Shown: positions 8,974 through 18,275, counted from the stretch's first letter. The stretch is DNA of 64,000 nucleotides from Caballeronia udeis (GCF_001544555.2 NZ_FCOK02000049.1:1-64000); one strand, 5' to 3'. Made by a program: numbers and translations. Notes: generated by a model not told the origin, from the letters alone.

Positions 8974-10077
8974 ATGAAGAAAAGCTGGCTGAACACCTTG
9001 GGCGCAGCCGGAGCCGTGGGCACGATGCTCGCGCTATCCGCCACGATGGTCGCCGGCCCTGCACGGGCTGCTGATGCGCCGGGCGTTGCATTCGTCTACC
9101 TCGGAAACCCCGGCGATGCAGGCTGGACCTTTGCCCACGATGCCGGCACGAAGGAAGTGGAGGCCAAGTACGGTAACAAGATCAAGATCACGCGGGTGGA
9201 AGACGTGCCGGAATCGGCGGATTCGGAGCGCGTGTTCCGCGACCTGGCCGCGAAGGGTAACAAGGTGATCGTGGGGACCAGTTTTGGATACCAGGACTTT
9301 GAACTGAAGGTGGCGCGCGATTATCCGGACATTACGTTCCTGACCGCGACGGGCTACAAGAAGGCCAAGAACTTCGGCGTCTACGACAACCGTATGTACC
9401 AGGGTGCCTATCTTGCCGGCGTTGCAGCGGGTTACGTGACGAAGACGAACACGCTGGGGTTTGTTGCATCGGTGCCTATTCCTGAAGTGATTCGCAATAT
9501 CAACGCATATACGCTGGGCGCGCGTTCGGTCAATCCCAAGATCCATACGAAGGTGATCTGGATTAATAGCTGGTTTGACCCGGGCAAGGAAAAGCAGGCG
9601 GCGGAGACGCTGATTGGGCAGGGTGCTGACGTGTTGTTGCAGAACACTGATTCGAACGCGACGCTGGCGACGGCTGCAGAGAAGAAGGTGTATGCATTCG
9701 GGTGGGATTCGAATATGCAGAAGTTTGGTCCGAGCGCTCATCTGGGCTCGGTGGTGCAACATTGGGAGGTGTATTACAACACGATGGTCCAGCAGCTTCT
9801 GGATGGCAAGGTCAAGACGGATCCGGTCTGGCTGGGGATGCCGCAAAAGGCGGTGAATCTTGAGGACATCAACACGGCAGTGGTGCCGGCGAAGGCGATG
9901 CAGGCTGTGGAGGCCAAGCGTGAACAACTGCAGAGCGGCAAGTGGGACGTGTTCATGGGTCCGGTGAAGGACCAGTCGGGTGCGGTCAAGATTGCGGCAG
10001 GCCAGAATCTGACCGATCCGGAACTACAGCGTATCAACTGGTATGTGGAAGGCGTGGATGGGTCGCTGCCGAAGTAA
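8974..10077 (+). CDS. BMP-family ABC transporter substrate-binding protein
   Basis: Protein of 367 residues with a Sec signal peptide (MKKSW, hydrophobic core, cleavage likely after ARA near residue 33) and a BMP/PnrA-like periplasmic fold. It lacks a lipobox, so it is predicted to be a soluble periplasmic protein, unlike many Gram-positive homologues that are lipoproteins. AGGAGA lies 7 bases before the chosen ATG at 8974; an upstream in-frame reading would bury the signal peptide. It is the last gene of the importer operon and is followed by a hairpin terminator. Likely ligand: a purine or nucleoside. Confidence 0.92.
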   Translation: MKKSWLNTLGAAGAVGTMLALSATMVAGPARAADAPGVAFVYLGNPGDAGWTFAHDAGTKEVEAKYGNKIKITRVEDVPESADSERVFRDLAAKGNKVIVGTSFGYQDFELKVARDYPDITFLTATGYKKAKNFGVYDNRMYQGAYLAGVAAGYVTKTNTLGFVASVPIPEVIRNINAYTLGARSVNPKIHTKVIWINSWFDPGKEKQAAETLIGQGADVLLQNTDSNATLATAAEKKVYAFGWDSNMQKFGPSAHLGSVVQHWEVYYNTMVQQLLDGKVKTDPVWLGMPQKAVNLEDINTAVVPAKAMQAVEAKREQLQSGKWDVFMGPVKDQSGAVKIAAGQNLTDPELQRINWYVEGVDGSLPK

Positions 10078-10161
10078 GTAATCGGTGGGGGTAGGCGAGG
10101 CTGCGGGATGATTTGCGGTTCGCAAAACTTACCGGTTGTTTGTCATCGTTTCCGTCATAAG

Positions 10162-10197
10162 AAAAGGCCGCGCTTTGATTAAGCGCGGCCTTTATTG
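10162..10197. terminator. Bidirectional rho-independent terminator
   Basis: Perfect stem GCCGCGC/GCGCGGC with extension, preceded by an A-run and followed by TTTATTG. It lies between the convergent ends of the ABC importer operon and the dodecin gene, and can serve both strands. Confidence 0.85.
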
Positions 10198-10215
10198 TCT
10201 GCGTCGCGATTAATC

Positions 10216-10425
10216 TTAATCGTCGATTCGCAGTCCAACTTTAAGCGTGACCTGCCAATGCGCGACCTTGCCGTCCTCGACTTGGCCGCGGGTGCCGATG
10301 ACTTCGAACCAGTGCAGGTTGCGGAGGGTTTTTGAGGCTTTTTCGAGTGCCACGCGAATTGCATCGTCGCTTGATTGGGTCGACGACCCGGTGAGTTCGA
10401 TTTGTTTGTAGACGTGATTGCTCAT
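10216..10425 (-). CDS. Dodecin, flavin-storage protein
   Basis: Protein of 69 residues, the usual dodecin length. It begins MSNHVYKQIELTGSS and contains the family's WFEV segment (the Trp that stacks on flavin) followed by a second strand-rich half ending in a QVTLKVGLRID stretch. Dodecins assemble as hollow dodecamers that bind riboflavin-type cofactors in the cytoplasm and buffer free flavin. The gene is monocistronic, with an AGGAGAAG site before the start and a hairpin terminator after the stop. Confidence 0.93.
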   Translation of the reverse strand: MSNHVYKQIELTGSSTQSSDDAIRVALEKASKTLRNLHWFEVIGTRGQVEDGKVAHWQVTLKVGLRIDD

Positions 10426-10842
10426 TGTCTTCTCCTTGGGTGTCGTGTTGATGGCATTGCACGTTGATTTGCCTTCGTAGGATTGAGCAAATCATGCGCC
10501 AAGGGGGGACGGAGCGCACTTGGTTTTTCTACGGGGGAGTGCGGAGGTGGTGGGGATTATTTCGTGCGAGATTGTTCGCGCGCAGCGCGGGGTGAACCTT
10601 GGGCAGGTTCAATCACTGGTGGCGAAGCGTGTGGGTATCCGTGTTCGGAGAAGGAGGGGCTCACACATCCGCTAATAGTGATAAAGAGAATATCTCACTC
10701 TCGCAGACCGCTAAGGCCGAAAGCAGCAACCCGACATAGACTCCGACCGCTACCCCCGGAATCTAGCAACCCGGCACCGACCCCGACCGCTAACCCCAGA
10801 ACCCCTCCGCCAAAACCCCGTCCACCGGCGCGAGCGAAAAAC
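10426..10842. other. Intergenic region holding second repeat copy
   Basis: No convincing gene. The part from 10426 to about 10596 should contain the dodecin promoter; the remainder is the repeat module. Open frames crossing it, for example 10483-11070, share peptide sequence with the left repeat only because the DNA is repeated. Confidence 0.6.
10597..10835 (+). repeat. Interspersed intergenic repeat, right copy
   Basis: Same element as at 266-515: the block 10677-10776 matches 308-407 with one mismatch, with tandem-like subunits starting GACCGCTA at 10706, 10745 and 10785. The block 10597-10648 also matches the inverted stretch 76-127. It ends 7 bases before the stop codon of the minus-strand hypothetical gene at 10843. 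Left and right copies are direct repeats separated by about 10.4 kb that enclose the purine genes and dodecin. Confidence 0.75.
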
Positions 10843-11289
10843 CTACCTCAATGGTCGAGAAGCCGCATCCCCCGCGTCCTGCCGCCGCGCGCCGCGCCTG
10901 GACCTCGCAGTCGCGGACGCGCCGAATTCGCTCAAAATCTGGGTCCGAGCCCGGCTGGCAAACACAAGAAATCCGAAGCCGTTTGCTTCATACCAGTAAC
11001 CGCCATTCTCGAGCCCGTCGAGCGGCTGTTCCAGCGCGTTCGTAATACATTCAACGCACCGGCGATGTAATTCATCCACGGCCGGATACGGCGGTTGCGC
11101 GCCGCGAACGCTGCAAAGAAGTACATCAAGCCCCGGCAGAACATGCGCATACAACACCGGTTCATCCTGTGCGCGGGCGCGTGCAATCTTGGTATCGAGT
11201 TGGCCAAACGGCTTGAAATGCCTGAGCACGGCGAGGAAAGACTCGTCACCGTCGACCTTTGCGCGTCTACGCTTTTTCGGGAAGGACAT
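10843..11289 (-). CDS. Hypothetical protein, conserved-looking
   Basis: Predicted protein of 148 residues beginning MSFPKKRRRAKVDGDES, with a basic N-terminus, no signal peptide or membrane segment, and a central region rich in aromatic and hydrophobic residues (for example ENGGYWYEANGFGFLVF). The arginine-rich C-terminus after about residue 125 is low-complexity. A longer reading from 11376 is possible, but 11289 gives a cleaner N-terminus. I do not recognise a family. It stands alone on its strand, between the repeat module and the mscL terminator. Confidence 0.6.
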   Translation of the reverse strand: MSFPKKRRRAKVDGDESFLAVLRHFKPFGQLDTKIARARAQDEPVLYAHVLPGLDVLLCSVRGAQPPYPAVDELHRRCVECITNALEQPLDGLENGGYWYEANGFGFLVFASRARTQILSEFGASATARSRRGARRQDAGDAASRPLR

Positions 11290-11706
11290 AAAAATTCGCC
11301 TGAAAAAGAATTGCAAAAAACGCAGCGTCCTCATGCGGCCACTCCCGTCTGGCGGGCCGCTCGTTTGTCTGGACACGTCGATCTTTTATAGCACATCGAA
11401 GTGGTGGATTCACGGCGATTCAGTTTAGGACACCGCCAAGTCGGTCATGCTCGACCGGCTCTCACGGTGGCGCACGAATCATGCCGATAACCCTGCTGCG
11501 GCTCGCATGTTTCTGTCTCAATAATAGACCTACGAAACCCCGCTGCGATGAAAAATCGCCAGAAAATTCAAACGAGTGTCACGAATGCCACCAACTCCCT
11601 GATTGCATCCAAAAAACGAAAAAGCCCGCGACGACGTCACGGGCTTTTCTGGAACACCGCCTGTCCTGTGGAGGCTCAGGTCAGACGCTTGGCTGACGCG
11701 CTCAAG
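11290..11706. other. Intergenic region downstream of mscL
   Basis: About 415 bases between a minus-strand hypothetical gene and mscL. It holds the mscL terminator (11620-11647) and presumably the promoter of the hypothetical gene in 11290-11600. I see no coding sequence with support. Confidence 0.5.
11620..11647 (-). terminator. Rho-independent terminator of mscL
   Basis: Stem AAAAGCCCG...CGGGCTTTT with A-rich and T-rich flanks, about 60 bases beyond the mscL stop codon in its direction of transcription. Confidence 0.8.
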
Positions 11707-12153
11707 TCAGACGCGCGGCGAAGCCTTCAGCGAATCGCGGATCTCACGCAGCAACAGCACGTCTTCCGGCGTTACGGCAGGCGCGGGTGCCGGCTCCTCG
11801 GCCTTGCGTAGCTTGTTGATGAACTTGACCATCAGGAAAATGATGAACGCCAGGATGATGAAGTTGATCAGCACGGTAATGAACGAGCCATAACCGAACA
11901 CGGCGACACCCGCCGTCTGCAAGTCCTTGTACGAGTCTGGATTGCCCTTGAACGTGGGGGGGATGTTGCCCAGCTTGATGAACATGTTGGAAAAATCAAG
12001 TCCGCCCGTGACCAGCCCCACGACCGGCATGATCAGATCCTTGACGATCGAATTGACGATGGTCGAAAACGCGCCGCCGATAATCACACCGACAGCCAGA
12101 TCCATCACGTTGCCCTTGAGAGCGAAGCTCTTGAACTCCTCAATCATGCTCAT
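11707..12153 (-). CDS. mscL: Large-conductance mechanosensitive channel MscL
   Basis: Protein of 148 residues that forms the pentameric osmotic emergency valve in the inner membrane. It starts with the MSMIEEFKSFALKGNVMDLAVGVIIGGAF segment (amphipathic helix plus TM1) and has TM2 near residues 92-113 (FITVLINFIILAFIIFLMV). The cytoplasmic C-terminal helix after the AEEPAPAPAV linker is also present. Length and order fit the family. The gene is monocistronic, with its own terminator. Confidence 0.96.
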   Translation of the reverse strand: MSMIEEFKSFALKGNVMDLAVGVIIGGAFSTIVNSIVKDLIMPVVGLVTGGLDFSNMFIKLGNIPPTFKGNPDSYKDLQTAGVAVFGYGSFITVLINFIILAFIIFLMVKFINKLRKAEEPAPAPAVTPEDVLLLREIRDSLKASPRV

Positions 12154-12404
12154 GCGTTGCTTCCTCCATTAAAGATCATAAGAATCAGCAGCAAGGGATG
12201 TGCCAATTAACGACGTCCGTATTTCCAGCCGCCGTCCCGGCTTTGCTTTTCTGTTCAAGCTTTCACCGTTTTTTTAAACGGATAACGGCAATGATAGCCA
12301 ATCGGTAGCAATTGCGTCCCGGGTTTTTTGACATCATCGGCTGATCGGATAGGGTTTGGCGGTTGGATTCTGCTTGTTTGCCCCCGTTTTCCACAATCGC
12401 ACTG

Positions 12405-13868
12405 TTACGCTTTCTCGGGCGGTGCAGCTATCACGCGTCCCTGCGCGATCGCCGCGACAAACGCGGCATGATCGGCGGCGGTCTGCGCTCCGTAGCTTTC
12501 GGCCCACTTGGCATAGGCTGCATCCATGCGGTCCGAGTTGCCGCAATAACCGGCAATCAGCGCGGCATCGCCGGTGCGGGCATGAGCGCGCGCGAGCAGC
12601 AAGCCGAGGCACCACGCGTAGAAGTCGAAGGTCGCGCCATGGAGCCAGTCCACCGGAATCGAGCCACGGATGTTCTTCATCTGCCGCACGTAGAAGTCGC
12701 GGCCCGAAATGGTGGTCCAGCCCAGCAATGGGTCGGAGGAGCTCTGTAGCAGACGCTGGCCCTGCACGACGCGCCGTCCCTGATGGCCGAATGGTTCGGC
12801 GATCGGCGGCACGAATGGTGCGGCGGCCGGCACAATGCCTTCTTTCACCTGCATGAACAGCGGGTCGCCATGCGCACGGCCAAGCAGCAATAGCAAATAG
12901 GCTCGCGTCCCGACACTGCCCACACCCACCACGCGATGCGCGACATCGACCACGTCGTAGCGTTCGAGCATAGTCCGCCATTCGCCCGCTATGGTCTGCA
13001 AATAGCCCCGCAGCCCCTCCGTAACGTGATTTTTCTCGGCTGCGTCAAGACGGGTCAGGATCGGCGGATCGTCGCGGAAACGCCAGCTTTTGCCTTCCGG
13101 CTCGGCGACGCGGGCCAGCATTGTCGCGTGACTGTGCTTGGTCGCGCGCTCGACGGCCTTGGCAATGGTCGCCTTCTCGGCCGGATCGAGCGTGACAGGC
13201 GCTTCGATATGCAACACGCTCGCATACGAGCGCATCTGCCACAGTTCGTAGGCGGGGACCTGGGCCAGCGTCGACATCGTGCTCCGGTAGGCGGCGCAGG
13301 CGGTGCGCACCGCTCGCTCGCGGCCGGTGACGTCAACGCCGTTTTCGGATGCCGCCACGTTGATGCTGGCCGTGAGCCGCTTCAGATCCCATTCCCACGG
13401 GGCGACCAGCGTTTCGTCGAAGTCGTTCAGGTCGAAAACGACGTCCTGCCGAGGCGTGCGGAACAGGCCGAAATTGTTCAGATGCGCATCGCCGTCAATC
13501 ATTACGTGATGACCGATAGACGGCGTGTGCGCGAGATCCCAGGCCATCACGCTCGCGGCGCCGCGCAGGAACGCAAACGGCGACGCGGCCATGCGTGACA
13601 TCCGCAGCGGGATCAGCCGTACTTGCCGGCCGGCGTTGTTGGCGAGCACACGCGCCACGGGGTCCGGGCGGTCGGCTTCCGGTCGCCAGGCTGCGTGCGT
13701 GTCGAAGGCGACCGAGTCGCGCAGTGAGCGGCCAAGAACGCGGCTTTCCTCAGCGCTGCCGAGGGACGGACCGGACAGGCTGATGGCTGGATTCGAGGAT
13801 GCGGCGGGATGGGTGGGCAAGACAGTTTTCCTCGGTTGATCGATAGCGCAAGGCGCCAGCAATTTCAT
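12405..13868 (-). CDS. DUF2252 domain-containing protein
   Basis: Protein of about 487 residues, nearly all of it a DUF2252 domain. Features in order: a GRQVRLIPLRMSRMAASPFAFLRG region, an IDGDAHLNNFG motif, DLNDFDET, and later MQVKEG. The GDxHxxNFG and DFD elements resemble the catalytic and metal loops of protein-kinase-like or aminoglycoside-phosphotransferase-like folds, so a phosphotransfer role is possible but unproven. Start at 13868 is a choice: a frame continues to 13940, and no strong ribosome-binding site decides. It is divergent from glgX across about 360 bases. Confidence 0.82.
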   Translation of the reverse strand: MKLLAPCAIDQPRKTVLPTHPAASSNPAISLSGPSLGSAEESRVLGRSLRDSVAFDTHAAWRPEADRPDPVARVLANNAGRQVRLIPLRMSRMAASPFAFLRGAASVMAWDLAHTPSIGHHVMIDGDAHLNNFGLFRTPRQDVVFDLNDFDETLVAPWEWDLKRLTASINVAASENGVDVTGRERAVRTACAAYRSTMSTLAQVPAYELWQMRSYASVLHIEAPVTLDPAEKATIAKAVERATKHSHATMLARVAEPEGKSWRFRDDPPILTRLDAAEKNHVTEGLRGYLQTIAGEWRTMLERYDVVDVAHRVVGVGSVGTRAYLLLLLGRAHGDPLFMQVKEGIVPAAAPFVPPIAEPFGHQGRRVVQGQRLLQSSSDPLLGWTTISGRDFYVRQMKNIRGSIPVDWLHGATFDFYAWCLGLLLARAHARTGDAALIAGYCGNSDRMDAAYAKWAESYGAQTAADHAAFVAAIAQGRVIAAPPEKA

Positions 13869-14231
13869 GGTCGTGCTCGGGACGCATGAGCACGATGCTC
13901 GCCCGTAGCGATTTCGTACAGTCCTGGATTCCACAAGCACGCATGGAGAATTTGTCGTCGGTCTTAAACGCGAAACCGCTCCTCACGATAATAACGAGTG
14001 TCTGGCAGCCGCCGGAAGCTGTCCGAAAAGGACGCTTCGCAATGGGCACGAAACCTGCTGTTCTTTCTGCCCGTGGGCTCGTGATGGCGTTGCGTGCATG
14101 GCGCAATAATCCGACGTCCGATCCCGGCGAGCAATCCGTAACCCTCGCAAGCCGCTAACGGCGCGGCGGGTTGAAGCACCGGGCACATATTGATTTCGGT
14201 TGACGTTCCCAACACCTGGACACACGCATAC
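13869..14231. promoter_or_regulatory. Divergent intergenic region DUF2252 / glgX
   Basis: About 360 bases between divergent genes that should hold both promoters. Short open frames here (for example 13886-14158) have no family resemblance and no good ribosome-binding sites. I see no clear operator. Confidence 0.45.
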
Positions 14232-16436
14232 ATGAACACGACGCACGATATCCGCATTGCCGAAGGCTCGCCGTTTCCCCTGGGCGCGACCTGGGACGGC
14301 GAGGGCGTCAACTTCGCCTTGTTCTCCGCGAACGCCACGAAAGTCGAACTGTGCCTCTTCGATGAAAACGGCGAGAAGGAACTCGAACGCATCGAATTGC
14401 CTGAATACACCGATGAAGTGTTCCACGTTTATTTATTCGGTTTGAAGCCGGGCGCGGTCTATGGGTATCGCGTGCACGGTCCGTATGAGCCTGAAAACGG
14501 GCATCGCTTCAATCCAAACAAGCTGTTGCTCGATCCGTACGCGAAGGCGCATGTGGGCGAGCTTACGTGGGACCCGGCGGTGTTCGGCTACACGCTGAAT
14601 GCTGACGGCGATGACCTCACGTTCGACGAACGCGACAGCGCGCCGTTCGTGCAAAAGTGCCAGGTGGTCGACCAGAGCTTTTCCTGGGTCCACCCGACGC
14701 GCGTCCGGGTGCCCTGGGAGCAGACCATCTTCTACGAAACCCACGTGCGCGGTTACACGAAACGCCACCCGGCCGTACCCGAACATGCGCGCGGCACATT
14801 CGAGGGACTGGGCACGAAGGAAGTGATCGAGCACATCAAGAGCCTGGGGGTGACATCGGTTGAATTGCTGCCCATTCATGCGTTCGTGAACGACAGTCAT
14901 CTCACCGACAAAGGCCTCACCAACTACTGGGGCTACAACACGATCGGCTTTTTCGCCGCCGATCCGCGCTTCTTTGCGCAAGGACCGGGCGCGGTCGCGG
15001 AACTCAAGCAGATGATCGACCGCTTCCACGAAGCCGGCCTCGAGATCATTCTCGACGTGGTCTACAACCACACGGCCGAAGGCAATGAACGCGGGCCGAC
15101 GTTGTCGTTCAAGGGTATCGACAACGCTTCGTACTATCGACTGCCCGAAGACAAGCGTTATTACATCAACGATACCGGCACGGGCAACACGCTCAACCTG
15201 TCACATCCGCGCGTGCTGCAGATGGTCACCGACAGCCTGCGCTACTGGGTCACCGAGATGAACGTGGATGGTTTTCGTTTTGATCTTGCGACCATCCTCG
15301 GCCGTGAGCCCTACGGCTTCGATGAAGGCGGCGGGTTTCTCGACAGTTGCCGCCAGGACCCGATTCTCTCCAGCGTGAAGCTGATCGCCGAGCCTTGGGA
15401 TTGCGGCCCGGGCGGATACCAGGTCGGTGGTTTCCCGCCCGGCTGGGCGGAGTGGAACGACAAATTCCGCGATACCGTGCGCGAATTCTGGAAGGGCGAA
15501 GAGGGTGTCGCGGCGGAACTGGCCACTCGTATCACCGGTTCCGGCGATAAATTCAACCATCGTGGCCGCCGTCCGTGGGCAAGCGTGAACTTCATCACCG
15601 CGCACGACGGTTTTACGCTGAACGACCTGGTCTCGTACAACGAGAAGCACAACGAGGCGAACGGCGAGGACAACAACGACGGCAGCTCGGACAACCGCTC
15701 GTGGAATTGCGGCGCGGAAGGACCGACCGATGACCCCGAGATCCGCGCGCTGCGGGAGCGTCAGAAACGCAACATGCTGGCTACGCTGCTGTTCTCGCAA
15801 GGCACGCCGATGATCCTCGCCGGCGATGAATTCGGCCGCACGCAGCAAGGCAACAACAACGCGTATTGCCAGGACGACGACATCAGCTGGGTCAACTGGG
15901 ACATCGACGACGACGGCCGTGCGTTGAACGATTTCGTTCGCAAACTTACGACCCTGCGGCACACGCTGCCGGTACTGCGTCGTGGACGTTTCCTGACAGG
16001 AGAGTTTCACGAAGACCTGGAACTTTCCGACGTGAAATGGCTGAGCCCGTCGGGCGAGGAGCTGACGCCGGAACAATGGGACGATCCGTTAATGCGCTGT
16101 TTCGGGCTCGTGATTGACGGTCGCGCGCAAGCAACGGGCATTCGCCGTCCCGCATCGGACGCCACGCTGCTGCTGGTCTTCAACGCCCATCACGACGTGG
16201 TGGACCTGACGCTGCCCGAGATTCCCGGCAGTGACCAGTGGAGTTGCCTGATCGACACCAACGCGCCAATCCGCGAAGAGCTGGAAGACTTCGATTCGGG
16301 AGCGGTCTATCAGGTAACCGGCCGGTCGCTCCTGCTGTTCGCGCTGCATGCACGCGGCGCGACCAGACGGATTTTCCAGCGTCTGGAAGAAGCGCTCACC
16401 GACGAAGTCGAACCGGAGGGCGGTAACGCGGAGTAA
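14232..16436 (+). CDS. glgX: Glycogen debranching enzyme GlgX
   Basis: Protein of 734 residues of glycoside hydrolase family 13, cleaving alpha-1,6 branches of phosphorylase-limit glycogen or maltodextrin. An N-terminal CBM48-type domain (about 1-150) precedes the TIM barrel. Catalytic segments are present: the nucleophile Asp in DGFRFDLA, the acid/base Glu in LIAEPWD and the third Asp in ITAHDGF. The variable loop EKHNEANGEDNNDGSSDN is characteristic of GlgX/TreX. An upstream ATG at 14190 exists, but the start at 14232 gives the usual N-terminus. No other glycogen or trehalose gene lies alongside. Confidence 0.94.
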   Translation: MNTTHDIRIAEGSPFPLGATWDGEGVNFALFSANATKVELCLFDENGEKELERIELPEYTDEVFHVYLFGLKPGAVYGYRVHGPYEPENGHRFNPNKLLLDPYAKAHVGELTWDPAVFGYTLNADGDDLTFDERDSAPFVQKCQVVDQSFSWVHPTRVRVPWEQTIFYETHVRGYTKRHPAVPEHARGTFEGLGTKEVIEHIKSLGVTSVELLPIHAFVNDSHLTDKGLTNYWGYNTIGFFAADPRFFAQGPGAVAELKQMIDRFHEAGLEIILDVVYNHTAEGNERGPTLSFKGIDNASYYRLPEDKRYYINDTGTGNTLNLSHPRVLQMVTDSLRYWVTEMNVDGFRFDLATILGREPYGFDEGGGFLDSCRQDPILSSVKLIAEPWDCGPGGYQVGGFPPGWAEWNDKFRDTVREFWKGEEGVAAELATRITGSGDKFNHRGRRPWASVNFITAHDGFTLNDLVSYNEKHNEANGEDNNDGSSDNRSWNCGAEGPTDDPEIRALRERQKRNMLATLLFSQGTPMILAGDEFGRTQQGNNNAYCQDDDISWVNWDIDDDGRALNDFVRKLTTLRHTLPVLRRGRFLTGEFHEDLELSDVKWLSPSGEELTPEQWDDPLMRCFGLVIDGRAQATGIRRPASDATLLLVFNAHHDVVDLTLPEIPGSDQWSCLIDTNAPIREELEDFDSGAVYQVTGRSLLLFALHARGATRRIFQRLEEALTDEVEPEGGNAE

Positions 16437-16569
16437 GGGTGCGTTATCTACGACAGGGGTTTGTAACGGCTATCATGCGGGTCATGAACCTCGCCCCGCT
16501 GTTTCGCTTACCTTGCCACCCCTCGTTTTTATCCGTATCGCAGCCTGTCGTGCAGCGCACCCGGTCGAC

Positions 16570-16689
16570 ATGATGTTCGAGGCACTCCTGCGCATCGCGA
16601 ACTGGGATCAACTCGAGCGCATCTGGGAATTTATCGTGGGATTCTTCAAATTCCTGTGGGCGTTGCTGCGCTTTCTCGGCGGCGGGTGA
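16570..16689 (+). CDS. Possible small membrane-associated protein
   Basis: Open frame of 39 codons starting MMFEALLRIANWDQLERIWEF and ending LLRFLGGG. It is rich in Trp, Phe and Leu, consistent with an amphipathic or single-span membrane peptide. It lies 133 bases after glgX and directly before a strong terminator, so it would be the last gene of the glgX transcript. A weak purine-rich stretch precedes the ATG. No homologue is recognised, and it may be spurious. Confidence 0.4.
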   Translation: MMFEALLRIANWDQLERIWEFIVGFFKFLWALLRFLGGG

Positions 16690-16733
16690 AGACGGTATTG
16701 GCCTGGACATGCGTTGAATCCGGCCACACCAAC

Positions 16734-16779
16734 AAAAAAGCTCCGAACGAATCTGCGTGATTTCGTTCGGAGCTTTTTA
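16734..16779. terminator. Rho-independent terminator
   Basis: Long stem AAAAAGCTCCGAACGAA / TTCGTTCGGAGCTTTTT with an A-run and T-run on either side. It sits between convergent genes: glgX (with the small frame) and the TPR protein gene at 16814. It can work on both strands. Confidence 0.88.
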
Positions 16780-16813
16780 ACATTCAGCGTAGCCGGCGCG
16801 GCCGGCAGTCAGT

Positions 16814-18001
16814 TCAGCTGTTGTCCCAGTTGCCGGAATCGTTGCTGCCCAGGTCGACGCCGCCGCCGTTGTCGCTCCAGTCGTTCGAACCGTTGCCGAA
16901 GTCGAGCCCACCGCCGTTGTTGTCGCCACCTCGGCGGCGGCGCAATTCGTCGTCGTCGACCGGAACTTCGCGTTCGATCACACGCTCGCGGTTGCCGCCG
17001 GACAGCGCCTCACCCAGCAGCACGCCGGTCAGCAATCCACCCATGCCGCCACCAAACCCACCGCCTTGCTGCACGATGACCGGCGGCTGTTGTTGCGGTT
17101 GCGGTGGATAAGGCGAATAAGGCGGCTGACCTTGCGGGTTGCGCCCAAAGCGCTCAGCTTCCTGCGCATAAACCGATTGGCCATCGGCGCTTGCCGGGGC
17201 GGCTGTTGCGCGTGGATCGGGCCGGCCTTCCGAACGGGCCCGCACGCTGTCAATCTGGTTCGACAAATCTTCGATCGCGTACGGCGGCACCGGGTTTTTC
17301 GAATTGGACAGCGCTTCGACCATCTGGCGCAGTTGTGTCTCGATGCCTTCGACTTCCTGAAGCATCGCTTCGTGACCCGGCTGGGTCGATAAACGGACGT
17401 CGAGCTTCAGCGACCGGACGTCGTTGAGCAGTTCGGTCGCGCGCTTCAACTGCGTGCGTCGATCGGCGTCGGCCTGGCCGTCGTCGTTGGAACGCGCGCG
17501 TTTCAGACCCCAGCGCAGCACGAGCGCAATCCCGGCGAACAGGACCGCAAGCATCACCCACATGCCCATTGACGGGCCGTGTCTTTCGGGAGCCGCTACG
17601 GCACCTTGATTGAACGGATTGCGCGTGACCGAGGCAGACGTCGAATTAGACGTATTGGTCGATGAATTCACGCGGTTTGCATCCGAGCGGATACGCGCTT
17701 CCATGGCATTGAAGCGTGCCGGGTCAGTGAATTTAATGGCGGGGTCGAGCGTGCGCGCTTGTTGAACCTGAGCGAGCGCGTCGGAGGAACGGCCTTCGCG
17801 ATCCAGCACTTGCGCGTATAAATAGTGCGCCTTGGCGTTGTTCGGATGCGCCTGCAGCACTTCCTGCAACTGGGCGTCGGCCTGACTCCAGTTTCCTTGT
17901 GTCATCGACTGCTCGATCTGGCCGGCGCTCGGCACGGCGGCGAAGGCCGCCGCTGAGACCAGCATCAGCGAAGCAACTACAGCCATCACATATTTTTTCA
18001 T
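16814..18001 (-). CDS. Membrane TPR protein with Gly-rich tail, PspA neighbour
   Basis: Protein of 395 residues. Order: signal peptide (MKKYVMAVVASLMLVSAAAFA), TPR-like helices about 25-95 (NWSQADAQLQEVLQAHPNNAKAHYL style), a Ser/Thr/Asn-rich linker, a transmembrane helix about 148-166, a charged coiled-coil region about 175-270, a Pro/Gln stretch, a GGGFGGGMGGLLTGVLLG segment, and an acidic Gly/Asn/Ser/Asp tail. The periplasmic TPR part and cytoplasmic coiled coil straddle one membrane helix. It follows the PspA/IM30 gene on the same strand by 274 bases, so an envelope-integrity role with PspA is inferred. No named family is recognised over the full length. Confidence 0.82.
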   Translation of the reverse strand: MKKYVMAVVASLMLVSAAAFAAVPSAGQIEQSMTQGNWSQADAQLQEVLQAHPNNAKAHYLYAQVLDREGRSSDALAQVQQARTLDPAIKFTDPARFNAMEARIRSDANRVNSSTNTSNSTSASVTRNPFNQGAVAAPERHGPSMGMWVMLAVLFAGIALVLRWGLKRARSNDDGQADADRRTQLKRATELLNDVRSLKLDVRLSTQPGHEAMLQEVEGIETQLRQMVEALSNSKNPVPPYAIEDLSNQIDSVRARSEGRPDPRATAAPASADGQSVYAQEAERFGRNPQGQPPYSPYPPQPQQQPPVIVQQGGGFGGGMGGLLTGVLLGEALSGGNRERVIEREVPVDDDELRRRRGGDNNGGGLDFGNGSNDWSDNGGGVDLGSNDSGNWDNS

Positions 18002-18275
18002 CAGCGGACCGGGGCGTTCGCACCCGTCTCCATTCCATGCGACATTTCGATGCAATACCCCAATGTTGCTCGCGGCCAACTGCGCTTTTGCGCCGTTCGC
18101 CGCGCCTTCAACCGACCGCGTGCAGCCTGGAGGCTGACCTCCCTGCTGATTTGCGCTGTCCGGCGTCCGCCCCGAAGGGCGCAAGCCTTGGTCCTGCTCT
18201 TGTCCTGGCTTGTTCTTGTCCTACCTCAGTCTCAGGCCGCCGCGAAACCGTCGCGCCGGCCTGAGAACCGACACT

